Assembly: GCA_030523385.1 (NCBI GenBank)
Contig: JAUNIV010000029.1
Span: forward strand, 1 to 13,066
Direction of reading: 5' to 3'
DNA: 13,066 nt
From: Bacteroidales bacterium
Lineage (GTDB): Bacteria > Bacteroidota > Bacteroidia > Bacteroidales > Bacteroidaceae
In this document: one piece after another, positions 1 to 9,736 of the stretch
How the letters are laid out: the number at the start of each line of letters is the position of its first letter
Position numbering within the stretch: position 1 is the stretch's first letter
The notes under the pieces: generated by a model
What the model was told of the DNA's origin: nothing
The model's input: the letters and a program-made list of their open reading frames with translations, nothing else
Database searches by the model: none
Made by a program: the position numbers and the translations under genes

Positions 1-100
1 TGGTAACACACTTCCCCAAACTGCAAAACGAAGCATACGCTTTCCGGCTCCAGCGACGGAAACGTATCACGGTTCTTTTATTTCGTTGCAGTTTATTCAT
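1..100 (-). CDS. Small basic protein, 5' part only (runs off window)
   Basis: An open frame reads leftward from ATG at 100-98 to the window edge, giving 33 residues with no stop. The protein starts MNKLQRNKRTVIRFRRW and is rich in Arg and Lys, followed by a Cys-containing stretch (YASFCSLGKCVT). A full Bacteroidota-type promoter lies just upstream on the same strand (TTTG at 156-159, TACCTTTG at 129-136) and predicts a leader of about 22 nt, which supports a real gene. The sequence resembles small proteins I recall being encoded just ahead of TonB-dependent receptor genes in Bacteroidales. That is from memory, and the downstream gene lies outside the window. There is no signal peptide. Function unknown. 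Confidence 0.6.
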   Translation of the reverse strand, partial: MNKLQRNKRTVIRFRRWSRKAYASFCSLGKCVT

Positions 101-128
101 GCTCTTACCTATGCTTTTTTGGTGCGGA

Positions 129-159
129 CAAAGGTAAATAAAATAATGGAAGTTACAAA
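129..159 (-). promoter_or_regulatory. Bacteroidota-type promoter for the leftward small gene
   Basis: On the minus strand, TTTG (159-156) is followed after exactly 19 bases by TACCTTTG (136-129). This matches the TTTG / TAnnTTTG pattern of the Bacteroidota primary sigma factor with ideal spacing. It is the best promoter in the window. Transcription should begin near 122, ahead of the ATG at 100. Confidence 0.75.
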
Positions 160-164
160 CTTCC
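148..164. promoter_or_regulatory. Perfect 6-bp dyad over the -33 box, possible operator
   Basis: GGAAGT (148-153), TACAA, ACTTCC (159-164) form a perfect inverted repeat. It covers the -33 TTTG of the leftward promoter and lies between the two divergent genes. A bound regulator could block or recruit RNA polymerase there. The dyad is short, so chance is possible. Confidence 0.3.
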
Positions 165-222
165 TTCGGGAAAAGAAACATTTTTGTAACACAAATGAAG
201 CAATACGGACACAGCCGTTCCC

Positions 223-230
223 TACTTTTG
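223..230 (+). promoter_or_regulatory. -7 element upstream of the porin
   Basis: TACTTTTG fits TAnnTTTG and lies 31 bp ahead of the ATG at 261. No TTTG is found 19-21 bp upstream; the nearest, at 183-186, is too far away. The promoter is therefore supported by one box only. It argues that translation starts at 261, since an ATG at 195 would lie upstream of the transcript start. Confidence 0.5.
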
Positions 231-260
231 CATCATAAAAAAAATGACAAAAGAAGAACG

Positions 261-1274
261 ATGAGAAAAAGACTTGCAACAACCTTGTTGGCAGCCGTGG
301 GCGCAATGGCCCTATCGGCACAAATCACCATTCCCGATGAATACTTGCCGGAAGTACACGGAACCATCCGCAGCAAATACGAGTTGCAAACCACCAACGG
401 CATGCAACGCTTCCAGGTGCGAAACGCCCGCGTCAGCTTAGACGGTAAGGTGCTGCCCGTCATTGCCTACAAAGCCGAAATAGACCTCTCCGATGAAGGG
501 AGTATCAAGATGCTGGACGCCTACGCCCGCTTTGTACCCAACAACCGATGGGACATTACTTTGGGACAAATGCGCGTACCGTTCACCATAGATGCACACC
601 GCTCGCCCCACCAGCAATACTTTGCCAACCGCTCCTTCATAGCCAAACAGGTGGGCAACGTGCGCGACGTAGGTGCCACCGGATCTTTCTCTCTCAAAGA
701 AGGATTGCCGCTGAAACTGGAAGGAGGATTGTTCAACGGTTCGGGACTGACCAACCAAAAGGAATGGCACAACACGCTCAACTATTCGGTAAAACTACAG
801 ATGATGCCCTGCAAAAGCTATAACCTCACGCTGAGCACACAGAAGATACACCCCGACGACGTAAGCATATACATGTATGACATTGGCACGTATTACGAAG
901 CCAACAACTGGCACATAGAATTTGAATACCTGTATAAGACGTATGCCCGGAATGCTTTCAAGGATGTACACGCCATCGATGCTTTCATCAACTACGACTT
1001 GCCGCTGAAAAAAGGCTTGTTCCGCAAAATCTCTTTCTTAGGACGCTATGACAGCATGGGCGACCACAGCGACGGGACAAGCAACGAGGAAGGAAAACTC
1101 TACACCACCGACTACTCCCGGCAGCGCATCACAGGCGGCATGACACTGAGCTTCGGGAAAGCCTTCCGCGCCGACCTGCGACTCAATTACGAAAAATACT
1201 TCTACGACCAGCTGTCCTTAGCCAAAGAGTCGGAACAAGACAAGGTCGTGGTAGAACTAATGGTACGCTTCTGA
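261..1274 (+). CDS. Outer-membrane porin, phosphate-selective porin O/P type
   Basis: A 337-residue beta-barrel protein that probably forms a passive diffusion channel in the outer membrane. Residues 1-20 are a clear signal peptide (basic MRKR, hydrophobic core, cleavage after ALSA). The mature part alternates polar and hydrophobic residues as membrane strands do, with an O/P-porin-like section around residues 60-140 (RNARVSLDGKV, YKAEIDLS, LDAYARF, ITLGQMRVPFT). It ends in phenylalanine (VELMVRF), a usual signal for barrel insertion. I chose the ATG at 261 because it opens the signal peptide, has a purine-rich AAGAAG just upstream, and follows the -7 box. At 337 residues it is short for the family (commonly near 400), but no truncation is visible. 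The substrate cannot be read from sequence, and phosphate selectivity is only the family name. Confidence 0.75.
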   Translation: MRKRLATTLLAAVGAMALSAQITIPDEYLPEVHGTIRSKYELQTTNGMQRFQVRNARVSLDGKVLPVIAYKAEIDLSDEGSIKMLDAYARFVPNNRWDITLGQMRVPFTIDAHRSPHQQYFANRSFIAKQVGNVRDVGATGSFSLKEGLPLKLEGGLFNGSGLTNQKEWHNTLNYSVKLQMMPCKSYNLTLSTQKIHPDDVSIYMYDIGTYYEANNWHIEFEYLYKTYARNAFKDVHAIDAFINYDLPLKKGLFRKISFLGRYDSMGDHSDGTSNEEGKLYTTDYSRQRITGGMTLSFGKAFRADLRLNYEKYFYDQLSLAKESEQDKVVVELMVRF

Positions 1275-1291
1275 AGCAGCGTCTCTACAAC

Positions 1292-1903
1292 TCACTCCTG
1301 CTCATCGACAATACGTGCCGTCTCTACCTTCTCCAACCGTGCGCGTAACTTCTCCATTTTGGAACGGCGTATGCGGAGCCTCATCAGGCAATCCATGTCA
1401 TACGACTGTTCCAGAATCATCGGCTCCTCTTCCTTCACGATGCGCATGATGTCGTTCATAAACGGATACTCAAACGCCACTGCCACTTCCTCGTCCACCG
1501 TTTTCTCTATGACGGTGGCAGCGGCAATCGCTTCGGCGGCGGCAGCCTTGTAGGCCACAATCAGTCCGCTGGTCCCCAACTTGATACCCCCGAAATAGCG
1601 CACCACTATAATCAGTATGTCCGTCAGTTCGTTTGAGTTGATTTGTCCCAAAATAGGCTTTCCCGCCGTGCCCGACGGCTCGCCGTTGTCGTTCGCCCGG
1701 AAATCTTTCCGCTCATGTCCCAACATGTAGGCGTAACACACGTGGCGGGCATCGTAATATTTCTTCTGATACACCTCCAAATGTTGCTTTATCTCTTCGA
1801 GGGTACGCACCGGGATGGCTATGGCAATAAACTTGCTGCGCTTCTCCGTATATATGCCTTCTGCCGTGGCGGCAATGGTCTTGTAAGTATCTTCCTGTAT
1901 CAT
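1292..1903 (-). CDS. YigZ/IMPACT family protein (UPF0029 plus DUF1949)
   Basis: A soluble cytoplasmic protein of 203 residues. The N-terminal IMPACT domain (about residues 15-125) carries the family signatures RHVCYAYML (54-62), NDNGEPSGTAGKPIL (71-85) and VVRYFGGIKLGTSGLIVAY (100-118). The C-terminal part, from about 135 to 195, fits the DUF1949 ferredoxin-like domain. Length is normal for bacterial YigZ (about 200). Bacterial members have no settled biochemical role; the eukaryotic relative IMPACT affects Gcn2-dependent translation control. The gene starts 18 bp after the exonuclease stop on the same strand and has no -7 box of its own, so the two are probably co-transcribed. Its stop lies 17 bp from the stop of the convergent porin, with no strong hairpin between. 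Confidence 0.9.
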   Translation of the reverse strand: MIQEDTYKTIAATAEGIYTEKRSKFIAIAIPVRTLEEIKQHLEVYQKKYYDARHVCYAYMLGHERKDFRANDNGEPSGTAGKPILGQINSNELTDILIIVVRYFGGIKLGTSGLIVAYKAAAAEAIAAATVIEKTVDEEVAVAFEYPFMNDIMRIVKEEEPMILEQSYDMDCLMRLRIRRSKMEKLRARLEKVETARIVDEQE

Positions 1904-1921
1904 GTGCTTACTGCTGTTTGT

Positions 1922-2410
1922 TTACAAAATGTATCGGGCAATCCAGGCACAGGCTTCGGCATCGGCCAGCGCATGATGATGCTGCTTCAAGTCGAAGCCG
2001 AAATAACCGGCCACGGTGTGCAGCTGATGGTTGCGCAGTCCCTTCAGTTTCCTCGAAGCCTGATAGGTGCAATAGAACTCGTAATCGGGATAATCCATGC
2101 AATAAGTGCGAAACACGGCTCTCAGGCAGCTTTCATCGAAAGCCTTGTTGTGTGCCACCAGCGGAAGCCCTTCTATGCAGGGAGCAATGCGTTTCCACAC
2201 TTCGGGGAAGACGGGTGCATGAGCTGTGTCCTCACGTGTCAGACCATGTACCCGCGTGTTCCAATACAGGTAATAGTCCGGTTCGGGATGAATCAGACTG
2301 TAAATCCGGTCTGCCACCTCGCCGTCCTTCACAATGACCACTCCCACACTGCACACGCTGCTGCGTTCGTTGTTGGCCGTCTCAAAGTCTATCGCTGCAA
2401 AATTGTCCAT
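1922..2410 (-). CDS. DEDDh 3'-5' exonuclease, DnaQ (Pol III epsilon-like) family
   Basis: A 162-residue single-domain exonuclease that probably removes nucleotides from DNA or RNA 3' ends using two metal ions. All DEDDh motifs are present: Exo I AIDFETAN (D8, E10), Exo II LVAHNKAFD (D92), and Exo III HHALADAEA (H145, D150). VHGLT (54-58), common in epsilon-like nucleases, is also there. No polymerase-binding or BRCT domain follows, so this is a stand-alone nuclease and not necessarily the replicative proofreader. I placed the start at 2410 because MDNFAAIDFE begins right at the fold and the TATATTTG box at 2429-2436 predicts a transcript starting near 2422. An open frame continues upstream to 2467 but would precede the promoter. 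It is first in a unit with the YigZ gene. Confidence 0.85.
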   Translation of the reverse strand: MDNFAAIDFETANNERSSVCSVGVVIVKDGEVADRIYSLIHPEPDYYLYWNTRVHGLTREDTAHAPVFPEVWKRIAPCIEGLPLVAHNKAFDESCLRAVFRTYCMDYPDYEFYCTYQASRKLKGLRNHQLHTVAGYFGFDLKQHHHALADAEACAWIARYIL

Positions 2411-2428
2411 ACACTTTTCTTTGACGGA

Positions 2429-2436
2429 CAAATATA
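2429..2436 (-). promoter_or_regulatory. -7 element for the exonuclease-yigZ unit
   Basis: The minus strand reads TATATTTG, a match to TAnnTTTG, 18 bp ahead of the ATG at 2410. The nearest upstream TTTG (2460-2463 on the plus strand as CAAA) gives a 23-bp spacer, a little long, so the -33 box is uncertain. Confidence 0.5.
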
Positions 2437-2531
2437 CGACAAAAATATGAGACTGAATACAAAACAAACTTTCAACTTTTAGGAAATAAAGGCCCTACAT
2501 CAATGACAAATGGAAAAGCACGGCAGCATAT

Positions 2532-2634
2532 CTGTTTTTTACAGTATCAAACTGTATTTTTGACCGTACCAAAAATTTTTTTTGAAGCACCAAACAGATT
2601 TTTCAAGGCGTCAAATCCACCGTTTCAAGGCGTC
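2532..2634. repeat. Degenerate ~21-bp tandem repeat, about five units
   Basis: Plus-strand units can be laid out at 2532-2551, 2552-2573, 2574-2594, 2595-2615 and 2616-2634 (lengths 20, 22, 21, 21, 19). Most units hold a T-run of four to eight bases, then about five mixed bases, then a G-Y-R-Y-C-AAA-like end: GTATCAAA, CGTACCAAA, GCACCAAA, GCGTCAAA, GCGTC. The last two share TTTCAAGGCGTC exactly. On the minus strand each unit opens with TTTG and closes with an A-run, so it is a weak dyad. The array fills the gap between the secA terminator and the exonuclease promoter. The rest of this 325-bp gap (2437-2531 and 2635-2668) shows nothing I recognise. Units are diverged, so the period is clearer than the consensus. 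Confidence 0.55.
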
Positions 2635-2668
2635 CTTTTTCATAGGAAGAAAAGATAGGCATATAGAA

Positions 2669-2708
2669 AACGGGAGCATGTTTTGAAAGGTTTCCACATG
2701 CTCCCGTT
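2669..2708 (-). terminator. Rho-independent terminator of secA
   Basis: AACGGGAGCATG (2669-2680) and CATGCTCCCGTT (2697-2708) form a perfect 12-bp stem with a 16-nt loop. Read on the minus strand, the stem is followed by a T-rich TTCTATAT, and the two T of the stem base extend it. It begins 27 bp after the secA stop, as expected for that transcript. The plus-strand side has no T tract, so it works mainly leftward. Confidence 0.85.
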
Positions 2709-2735
2709 ATTTATCGGAAAAGGTCTATTTCATCA

Positions 2736-6032
<3,297 letters not shown>

Positions 6033-6077
6033 TGTATTTTTGTTTTTATTATTTACGTATTAATTGCTTCGAGGGTG

Positions 6078-6085
6078 CAAAGTTA
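6078..6085 (-). promoter_or_regulatory. -7 element of secA
   Basis: The minus strand reads TAACTTTG, matching TAnnTTTG, about 46 bp ahead of the secA ATG, so the leader would be near 40 nt. No TTTG is found at the proper distance. The 94-bp gap to the preceding gene has no hairpin terminator, so read-through from the lnb unit may also supply secA mRNA. Confidence 0.5.
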
Positions 6086-6126
6086 CAATAAAATGCTGAT
6101 TTATTTGTACTTCTACACCTAAATTA

Positions 6127-7710
6127 TTATTTACGGATGTCCGTCATAGGGGCTTGCACGGACGCATTGGGGGCGCGTATGCGCATGAAGTGGGCTATCG
6201 TAGAAGCGATAGTACCTATTTTGACAGGAGCATGGATGATTTCGGGTTTTACTCCGTTGCCTATAAAGAACAGCGGTGCGGAGGCATACGAGTAGCGTTG
6301 CACCTGTGTGTCTAACGAATGGTCGCTATATACAGACCAGCCGGGCAACACCTCGATCCACAGGTCGCCGGAGCAAGTTACGTTATAGCGGTTCTTTATC
6401 TTTTCGAGGTCGGGCGTCCATGAGCCTAACTGCAAGCGTTGGGAAGAATACACATCCTTCACTCCGCTGAACTGCACAAGAAACTCGGCAGTGCGGTTCA
6501 ACACCTCGGCCATATTGAGCTGTTTTTGTTCTATCAGCTTATGGTTCAAATAAATCTGACGATCGAAGTGTGCTTCCACCCATCGGCCTTCGCCGTAAAT
6601 GGCTGCCAGATAAAGATTCAGCAAAGCGGCACAACGCTCCAAATGAAACTCTCCACCCGGTATCCGGTATTGGGGAGGATCAACAGGGTCGGCATCGGCA
6701 TATCCCGTGGAAGTAATGAAGAACAGCGTATTGTTCAGTCCTACCTTGCGGTCTATCAGCTCCAGCAGCTCGGCTATACTGTTGTCCAACCTCACGTAAG
6801 CATCCTGCATTTCCATGGGAAGCTCGGTTGCCGACTTGTGGTCGTAATTGCCTGCATAGTAGGCCAATGACAGGAAATCGGGAATTTCGTCCTTGCCTAT
6901 CGAAGTGCTGTTCAGGCAGGCATTGACCAGACGGTTCACCTCGTCATTGGCATAAGGACTGGTTTTGAGCCTGCGGTATTTATTCTTCCGTTCGTCGTCA
7001 AAATTATGCTTGAATGTCACCTGCTTGCTTTCGCTGGTGAGATATTTGTAGGAGGTTACAGGCAGATAAGGTGCCCATGCCATGTTTCCTATGCGGAAGT
7101 CCAACCCTTCACGGTCATTGTATGTGGTGACCCACGACGGGAAAGTGCCGTAGTAAGTGCTTCCGCTCCACTTTCCGGTTTCATCGTTAATCCAGAAAGC
7201 TCCTTTCGAAGCATGCCCCGCTGCCATCACAGCCATCTCACGGGTGGGAGCAATGGAATAGACCTCGGCCACTCCCTGCGTTGCCACCATCAGTTCATCG
7301 GTCAGCGTAGAAACTTTCAGCCGTTCGGGCGAAGTGGATTCGGACGTATAGATACCCATGAAGTTCGTGTCGTCCACGCAGCTTATCACGCGCAGCGTGT
7401 TGCGATCCATCCAGCAATCGCCCACAATGCCGTTGGTATAAGGCACCGTGCCCGAATAGATGGAAGCCACCGCCGACGACTTGTCAACGTGGATAAAATC
7501 GTATTCGGCATTGCGATACACCCTTCCTTCTTTCAGCAGACGCTTGAAACCACGCTCGCCATAAAGCGCAGAGAAAGCCTCCATGTAGTCCGTGCGGAGC
7601 TGGTCGATAGTAAGCCCCACCACCAAACGGGGAACGGCAGGAACGTTCTGTGCCTGCAATCCCGTCAGTGCAATAACGGTCAGAAGAGAAGTTAATATGC
7701 GTCCTTTCAT
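6127..7710 (-). CDS. PafA-like alkaline phosphatase-fold protein, probable pseudoenzyme
   Basis: A 527-residue exported protein with a signal peptide at 1-20 (MKGRILTSLLTVIALTGLQA). Similarity to PafA-type alkaline phosphatases spans most of its length: VVGLTIDQLRTDY (30-42), YDFIHVDKSSAVASIYSGT (70-88), GHASKGAFWINDETGK (165-180), DAYVRLDNSIAELL (303-316) and APLFFIGNGVKPE (478-490). Against the PafA sequence as I remember it, only the first metal ligand survives, as D36. The nucleophile Thr becomes K77. Other metal ligands become N288, K292, T335, G336 and S477. The phosphate-contacting Asn, Lys and Arg become D98, T156 and E158. It is therefore unlikely to be a zinc phosphatase, although pipelines will label it 'alkaline phosphatase family'. 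Its ATG directly follows the TAG of lnb with no spacer, implying translational coupling; secA follows 94 bp later. Role unknown. I suggest a structural or ligand-binding partner in envelope or lipoprotein processing. Confidence 0.85.
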   Translation of the reverse strand: MKGRILTSLLTVIALTGLQAQNVPAVPRLVVGLTIDQLRTDYMEAFSALYGERGFKRLLKEGRVYRNAEYDFIHVDKSSAVASIYSGTVPYTNGIVGDCWMDRNTLRVISCVDDTNFMGIYTSESTSPERLKVSTLTDELMVATQGVAEVYSIAPTREMAVMAAGHASKGAFWINDETGKWSGSTYYGTFPSWVTTYNDREGLDFRIGNMAWAPYLPVTSYKYLTSESKQVTFKHNFDDERKNKYRRLKTSPYANDEVNRLVNACLNSTSIGKDEIPDFLSLAYYAGNYDHKSATELPMEMQDAYVRLDNSIAELLELIDRKVGLNNTLFFITSTGYADADPVDPPQYRIPGGEFHLERCAALLNLYLAAIYGEGRWVEAHFDRQIYLNHKLIEQKQLNMAEVLNRTAEFLVQFSGVKDVYSSQRLQLGSWTPDLEKIKNRYNVTCSGDLWIEVLPGWSVYSDHSLDTQVQRYSYASAPLFFIGNGVKPEIIHAPVKIGTIASTIAHFMRIRAPNASVQAPMTDIRK

Positions 7711-8880
7711 CTATTTTTTTCGTCTGTAAAGTAAAATATGGCTCGCCGAATATAACAACAAACACAGGGCCAAAGGTAATATTGTTGCGTTAAACTTTTG
7801 TGGTATAAACGGCATTATTATTATAAAAATAGTTAAATACACGACATTCACGGCATGATAAAGGTCTTTCTTTCCCTTCACAGCCCTATAAACCATACAC
7901 GGAAGATACACCAATGGGATGGGATTGAGCAGAATGATCAGCCAATTGGAATCCACCGTGGGGTGCACTGAAAAGAACATCAGGAAAGCAATCACACATC
8001 CGGCCAATCCTTGCGCACCATACAGCAGAACATCCCACAGCCAAGCCACCCGCCCCGTGCGAATCTGCCACCAGCCCGCCACACAACTTATACTTATTAA
8101 TATAAATACACACTGCATGGGTGACAACGGAAAGCTTCCTTCCTCCTCTTCCGGCTCCACATCCACCACCTTCTGTTCTTCCAACACCAACGGACGCACA
8201 CTGTCGCCTTTCACAATGCTTGCCCCCCTTGCCGCTTCCAGCATATAGAAAGGAGCAAACATCTGCTCACGACCACTGATAGGCGCATCAGCCTCACTGC
8301 CCAAACAGAGGTCTATTCCTAATTCATCCCACGCATGCCCACGGGTGTATTGATGTACAATCTGACGAAATGACAATCCTTCGGCCGCTTTGGGATAGAC
8401 TACCCGTCCGTCTATACACTCCTCTACCCTGTCGCGGGCACGGGTGGTGCAGTTGTCATAAAAATAATTGTAACGATAAACGCGGTTCTCAGGCCGGTAG
8501 TTCTCTTCCAGCAATCGGTAAATACGCTGCTTTTCCTCCGTCGTAAGGTTCAGCACCTGCTGATAAACCGACGAACCTCGAAAGGCATATTGAAACTGGA
8601 ATCGTGCGTATGGAGTCACGCCCAACTCATAATCCGTCTCACCCTTTACGAAACGCATTATAAAATTAGGTGTATCAAAATTGAACATGCCGTAATTAAA
8701 GACCCAATCCTGCCCCCGAGCCGGATCTTCGTAACGCAGGGCAGTATGTCCGAAAAGGGCATAAATCTCTGTCCCGGGAGCACAAGTAAGCAGGCTCACT
8801 TTCACGCTATCCGTTTCAGCCTTAACAGGTTGCATCATTACAGACAACCATAGGGCAACTATCATCAACAATCTATTCAT
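7711..8880 (-). CDS. lnb: Lipoprotein N-acyltransferase Lnb family (DUF4105) membrane protein
   Basis: A 389-residue inner-membrane protein. Residues 1-21 are a signal peptide or anchor. Residues 22-225 form the periplasmic DUF4105 (Lnb N-terminal) domain, with FGHTALRY (H45) and YDNCTTRARD (C144), a His/Cys pair typical of a thiol-enzyme active site, and H182 as another candidate. An acidic linker (VEPEEEE, 241-247) leads to about five membrane helices near 254-272, 282-304, 312-331, 341-359 and 367-384, ending in the basic tail YRRKK. As I recall, the Bacteroides member of this family was shown to be the lipoprotein N-acyltransferase, adding the third acyl chain that Lnt adds in Proteobacteria; Bacteroides lacks Lnt. 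The function here is inferred from family, architecture and synteny with secA. It is first in a unit with the pseudophosphatase, and a TACTTTTG box lies 25 bp upstream. Confidence 0.8.
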   Translation of the reverse strand: MNRLLMIVALWLSVMMQPVKAETDSVKVSLLTCAPGTEIYALFGHTALRYEDPARGQDWVFNYGMFNFDTPNFIMRFVKGETDYELGVTPYARFQFQYAFRGSSVYQQVLNLTTEEKQRIYRLLEENYRPENRVYRYNYFYDNCTTRARDRVEECIDGRVVYPKAAEGLSFRQIVHQYTRGHAWDELGIDLCLGSEADAPISGREQMFAPFYMLEAARGASIVKGDSVRPLVLEEQKVVDVEPEEEEGSFPLSPMQCVFILISISCVAGWWQIRTGRVAWLWDVLLYGAQGLAGCVIAFLMFFSVHPTVDSNWLIILLNPIPLVYLPCMVYRAVKGKKDLYHAVNVVYLTIFIIIMPFIPQKFNATILPLALCLLLYSASHILLYRRKK

Positions 8881-8904
8881 AACATTTCTTTCCTATTCTG
8901 GCTG

Positions 8905-8912
8905 CAAAAGTA
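8905..8912 (-). promoter_or_regulatory. -7 element of the lnb unit
   Basis: The minus strand reads TACTTTTG, a match to TAnnTTTG, 25 bp ahead of the lnb ATG, giving a leader of roughly 18 nt. No TTTG sits at 19-21 bp. The 127-bp divergent region 8881-9007 also serves coaX. There the plus strand has only a near-match, TTACTTTG at about 8982-8989. Confidence 0.5.
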
Positions 8913-9007
8913 CACCTAAATATTCATTAATTCTGCAACAAATCCCAACTTTTATTGCACTACCTATTTATTTTTTCCTTTACTTTGCACGCAGAAAAAA
9001 CAGAATT

Positions 9008-9736
9008 GTGAATTTAATTATTGACATAGGAAACTCAGTAGCTAAGTTAGCGATATTCGACAAAGGCGAATTGGTCGAAGTATTCCGCGGTTCCAACCAC
9101 TCGCTGGACTGCCTCCCGATGCTTTGCTCCCGATACCCCCTTGAACGGGGCATCATAGCCTCCGTCATTACACTGAGTAACACCATCCGGCGCCAATTAG
9201 ACAAGCTCCCGTTCAAAATCATCGAGCTGAGCCACGAAACGCCGGTGCCCATCACTAACCTCTATCACACTCCACACACGCTGGGCATGGACAGGCTGGC
9301 CGCTGTAGTAGCAGCCAGTTGGCTAAAGCCGGACCACGACATATTGGTGATTGATGCAGGTACGTGCGTGACATACGATTTCATAGACTCCCGCGGACAA
9401 TACCACGGCGGAAACATCTCGCCGGGCATGCGCATGCGCTTCAAGGCACTGAACATTTTCACCGACAAGCTGCCTAAAGTAAGCGTCAAAGGAGAAGTGC
9501 CCATGTATGGCCAATCTACCGAGACAGCCATCCGAGCCGGAGTCATCCGGGGCATGGAGTTTGAAATGAGCGGGTATATCACCCATCTCCAAAAGAATTA
9601 TCCTCATCTTTTGGTTTTTTTAACGGGCGGAGATGAATTTTCTTTTGATACAAAATTAAAAAGTATCATCTTTGCAGATAGATTTTTAGTATTGAAAGGT
9701 TTAAACAGAATATTAAGCTATAATGATAAACTATAA
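9008..9736 (+). CDS. coaX: Type III pantothenate kinase
   Basis: A 242-residue cytoplasmic ASKHA-fold kinase that phosphorylates pantothenate, the first step of coenzyme A synthesis. Seen motifs are IIDIGNS (4-10, phosphate loop), GMDRLAAV (93-100, with D95 in the catalytic-base position of the family), VIDAGTC (114-120) and GGNISPGMRMR (134-144). The type III enzyme needs a monovalent cation and is not feedback-inhibited by CoA, as known for the family. The start is GTG at 9008; no ATG occurs before codon 38, which would cut off the phosphate loop. The last 100 bases are more AT-rich than the rest and seem to hold a promoter for the next gene, whose ATG overlaps the coaX end by 14 bp. It is the first gene of a rightward unit ending in lptC. 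Confidence 0.95.
   Translation: MNLIIDIGNSVAKLAIFDKGELVEVFRGSNHSLDCLPMLCSRYPLERGIIASVITLSNTIRRQLDKLPFKIIELSHETPVPITNLYHTPHTLGMDRLAAVVAASWLKPDHDILVIDAGTCVTYDFIDSRGQYHGGNISPGMRMRFKALNIFTDKLPKVSVKGEVPMYGQSTETAIRAGVIRGMEFEMSGYITHLQKNYPHLLVFLTGGDEFSFDTKLKSIIFADRFLVLKGLNRILSYNDKL
9644..9674 (+). promoter_or_regulatory. Candidate internal promoter inside coaX for the barrel gene
   Basis: TTTG (9644-9647), a 19-bp AT-rich spacer, and CATCTTTG (9667-9674) match the Bacteroidota pattern at ideal spacing, with one mismatch (CA for TA in the -7 box). Transcription would start near 9681, about 40 nt ahead of the ATG at 9723, letting the envelope genes be expressed apart from coaX. Confidence 0.4.

Noticed and set aside
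195..260. Upstream ATG extending the porin by 22 residues
   Set aside because: The extension is basic and would precede the signal peptide, and the -7 box at 223-230 lies inside it. The ATG at 261 is better.
109..321. Minus-strand 70-codon frame across the divergent promoter region
   Set aside because: It overlaps both promoters and the porin signal peptide in antisense. The properly placed leftward gene starts at 100 in another frame.
1275..1291. Shared terminator between the convergent porin and yigZ ends
   Set aside because: Only a weak AGCAG/CTGCT pairing that extends into yigZ can be drawn, without a T tract on either strand.
2411..2467. N-terminal extension of the exonuclease to 2467
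   Set aside because: It covers the TATATTTG promoter box, and the added 19 residues do not belong to the DnaQ fold.
1643..2482. Plus-strand open frame of 279 codons across yigZ and the exonuclease gene
   Set aside because: It is antisense to two genes with complete catalytic or family motifs, and its product is low-complexity with no recognisable fold.
2532..2634. CRISPR array reading of the tandem repeat
   Set aside because: Units are about 21 bp with no constant repeat separated by unique spacers of 30 or more bases, and no cas genes are present.
6127..7710. Annotating this gene as an active alkaline phosphatase
   Set aside because: The fold matches, but the nucleophile and nearly all metal and phosphate ligands are replaced, so activity should not be assumed.
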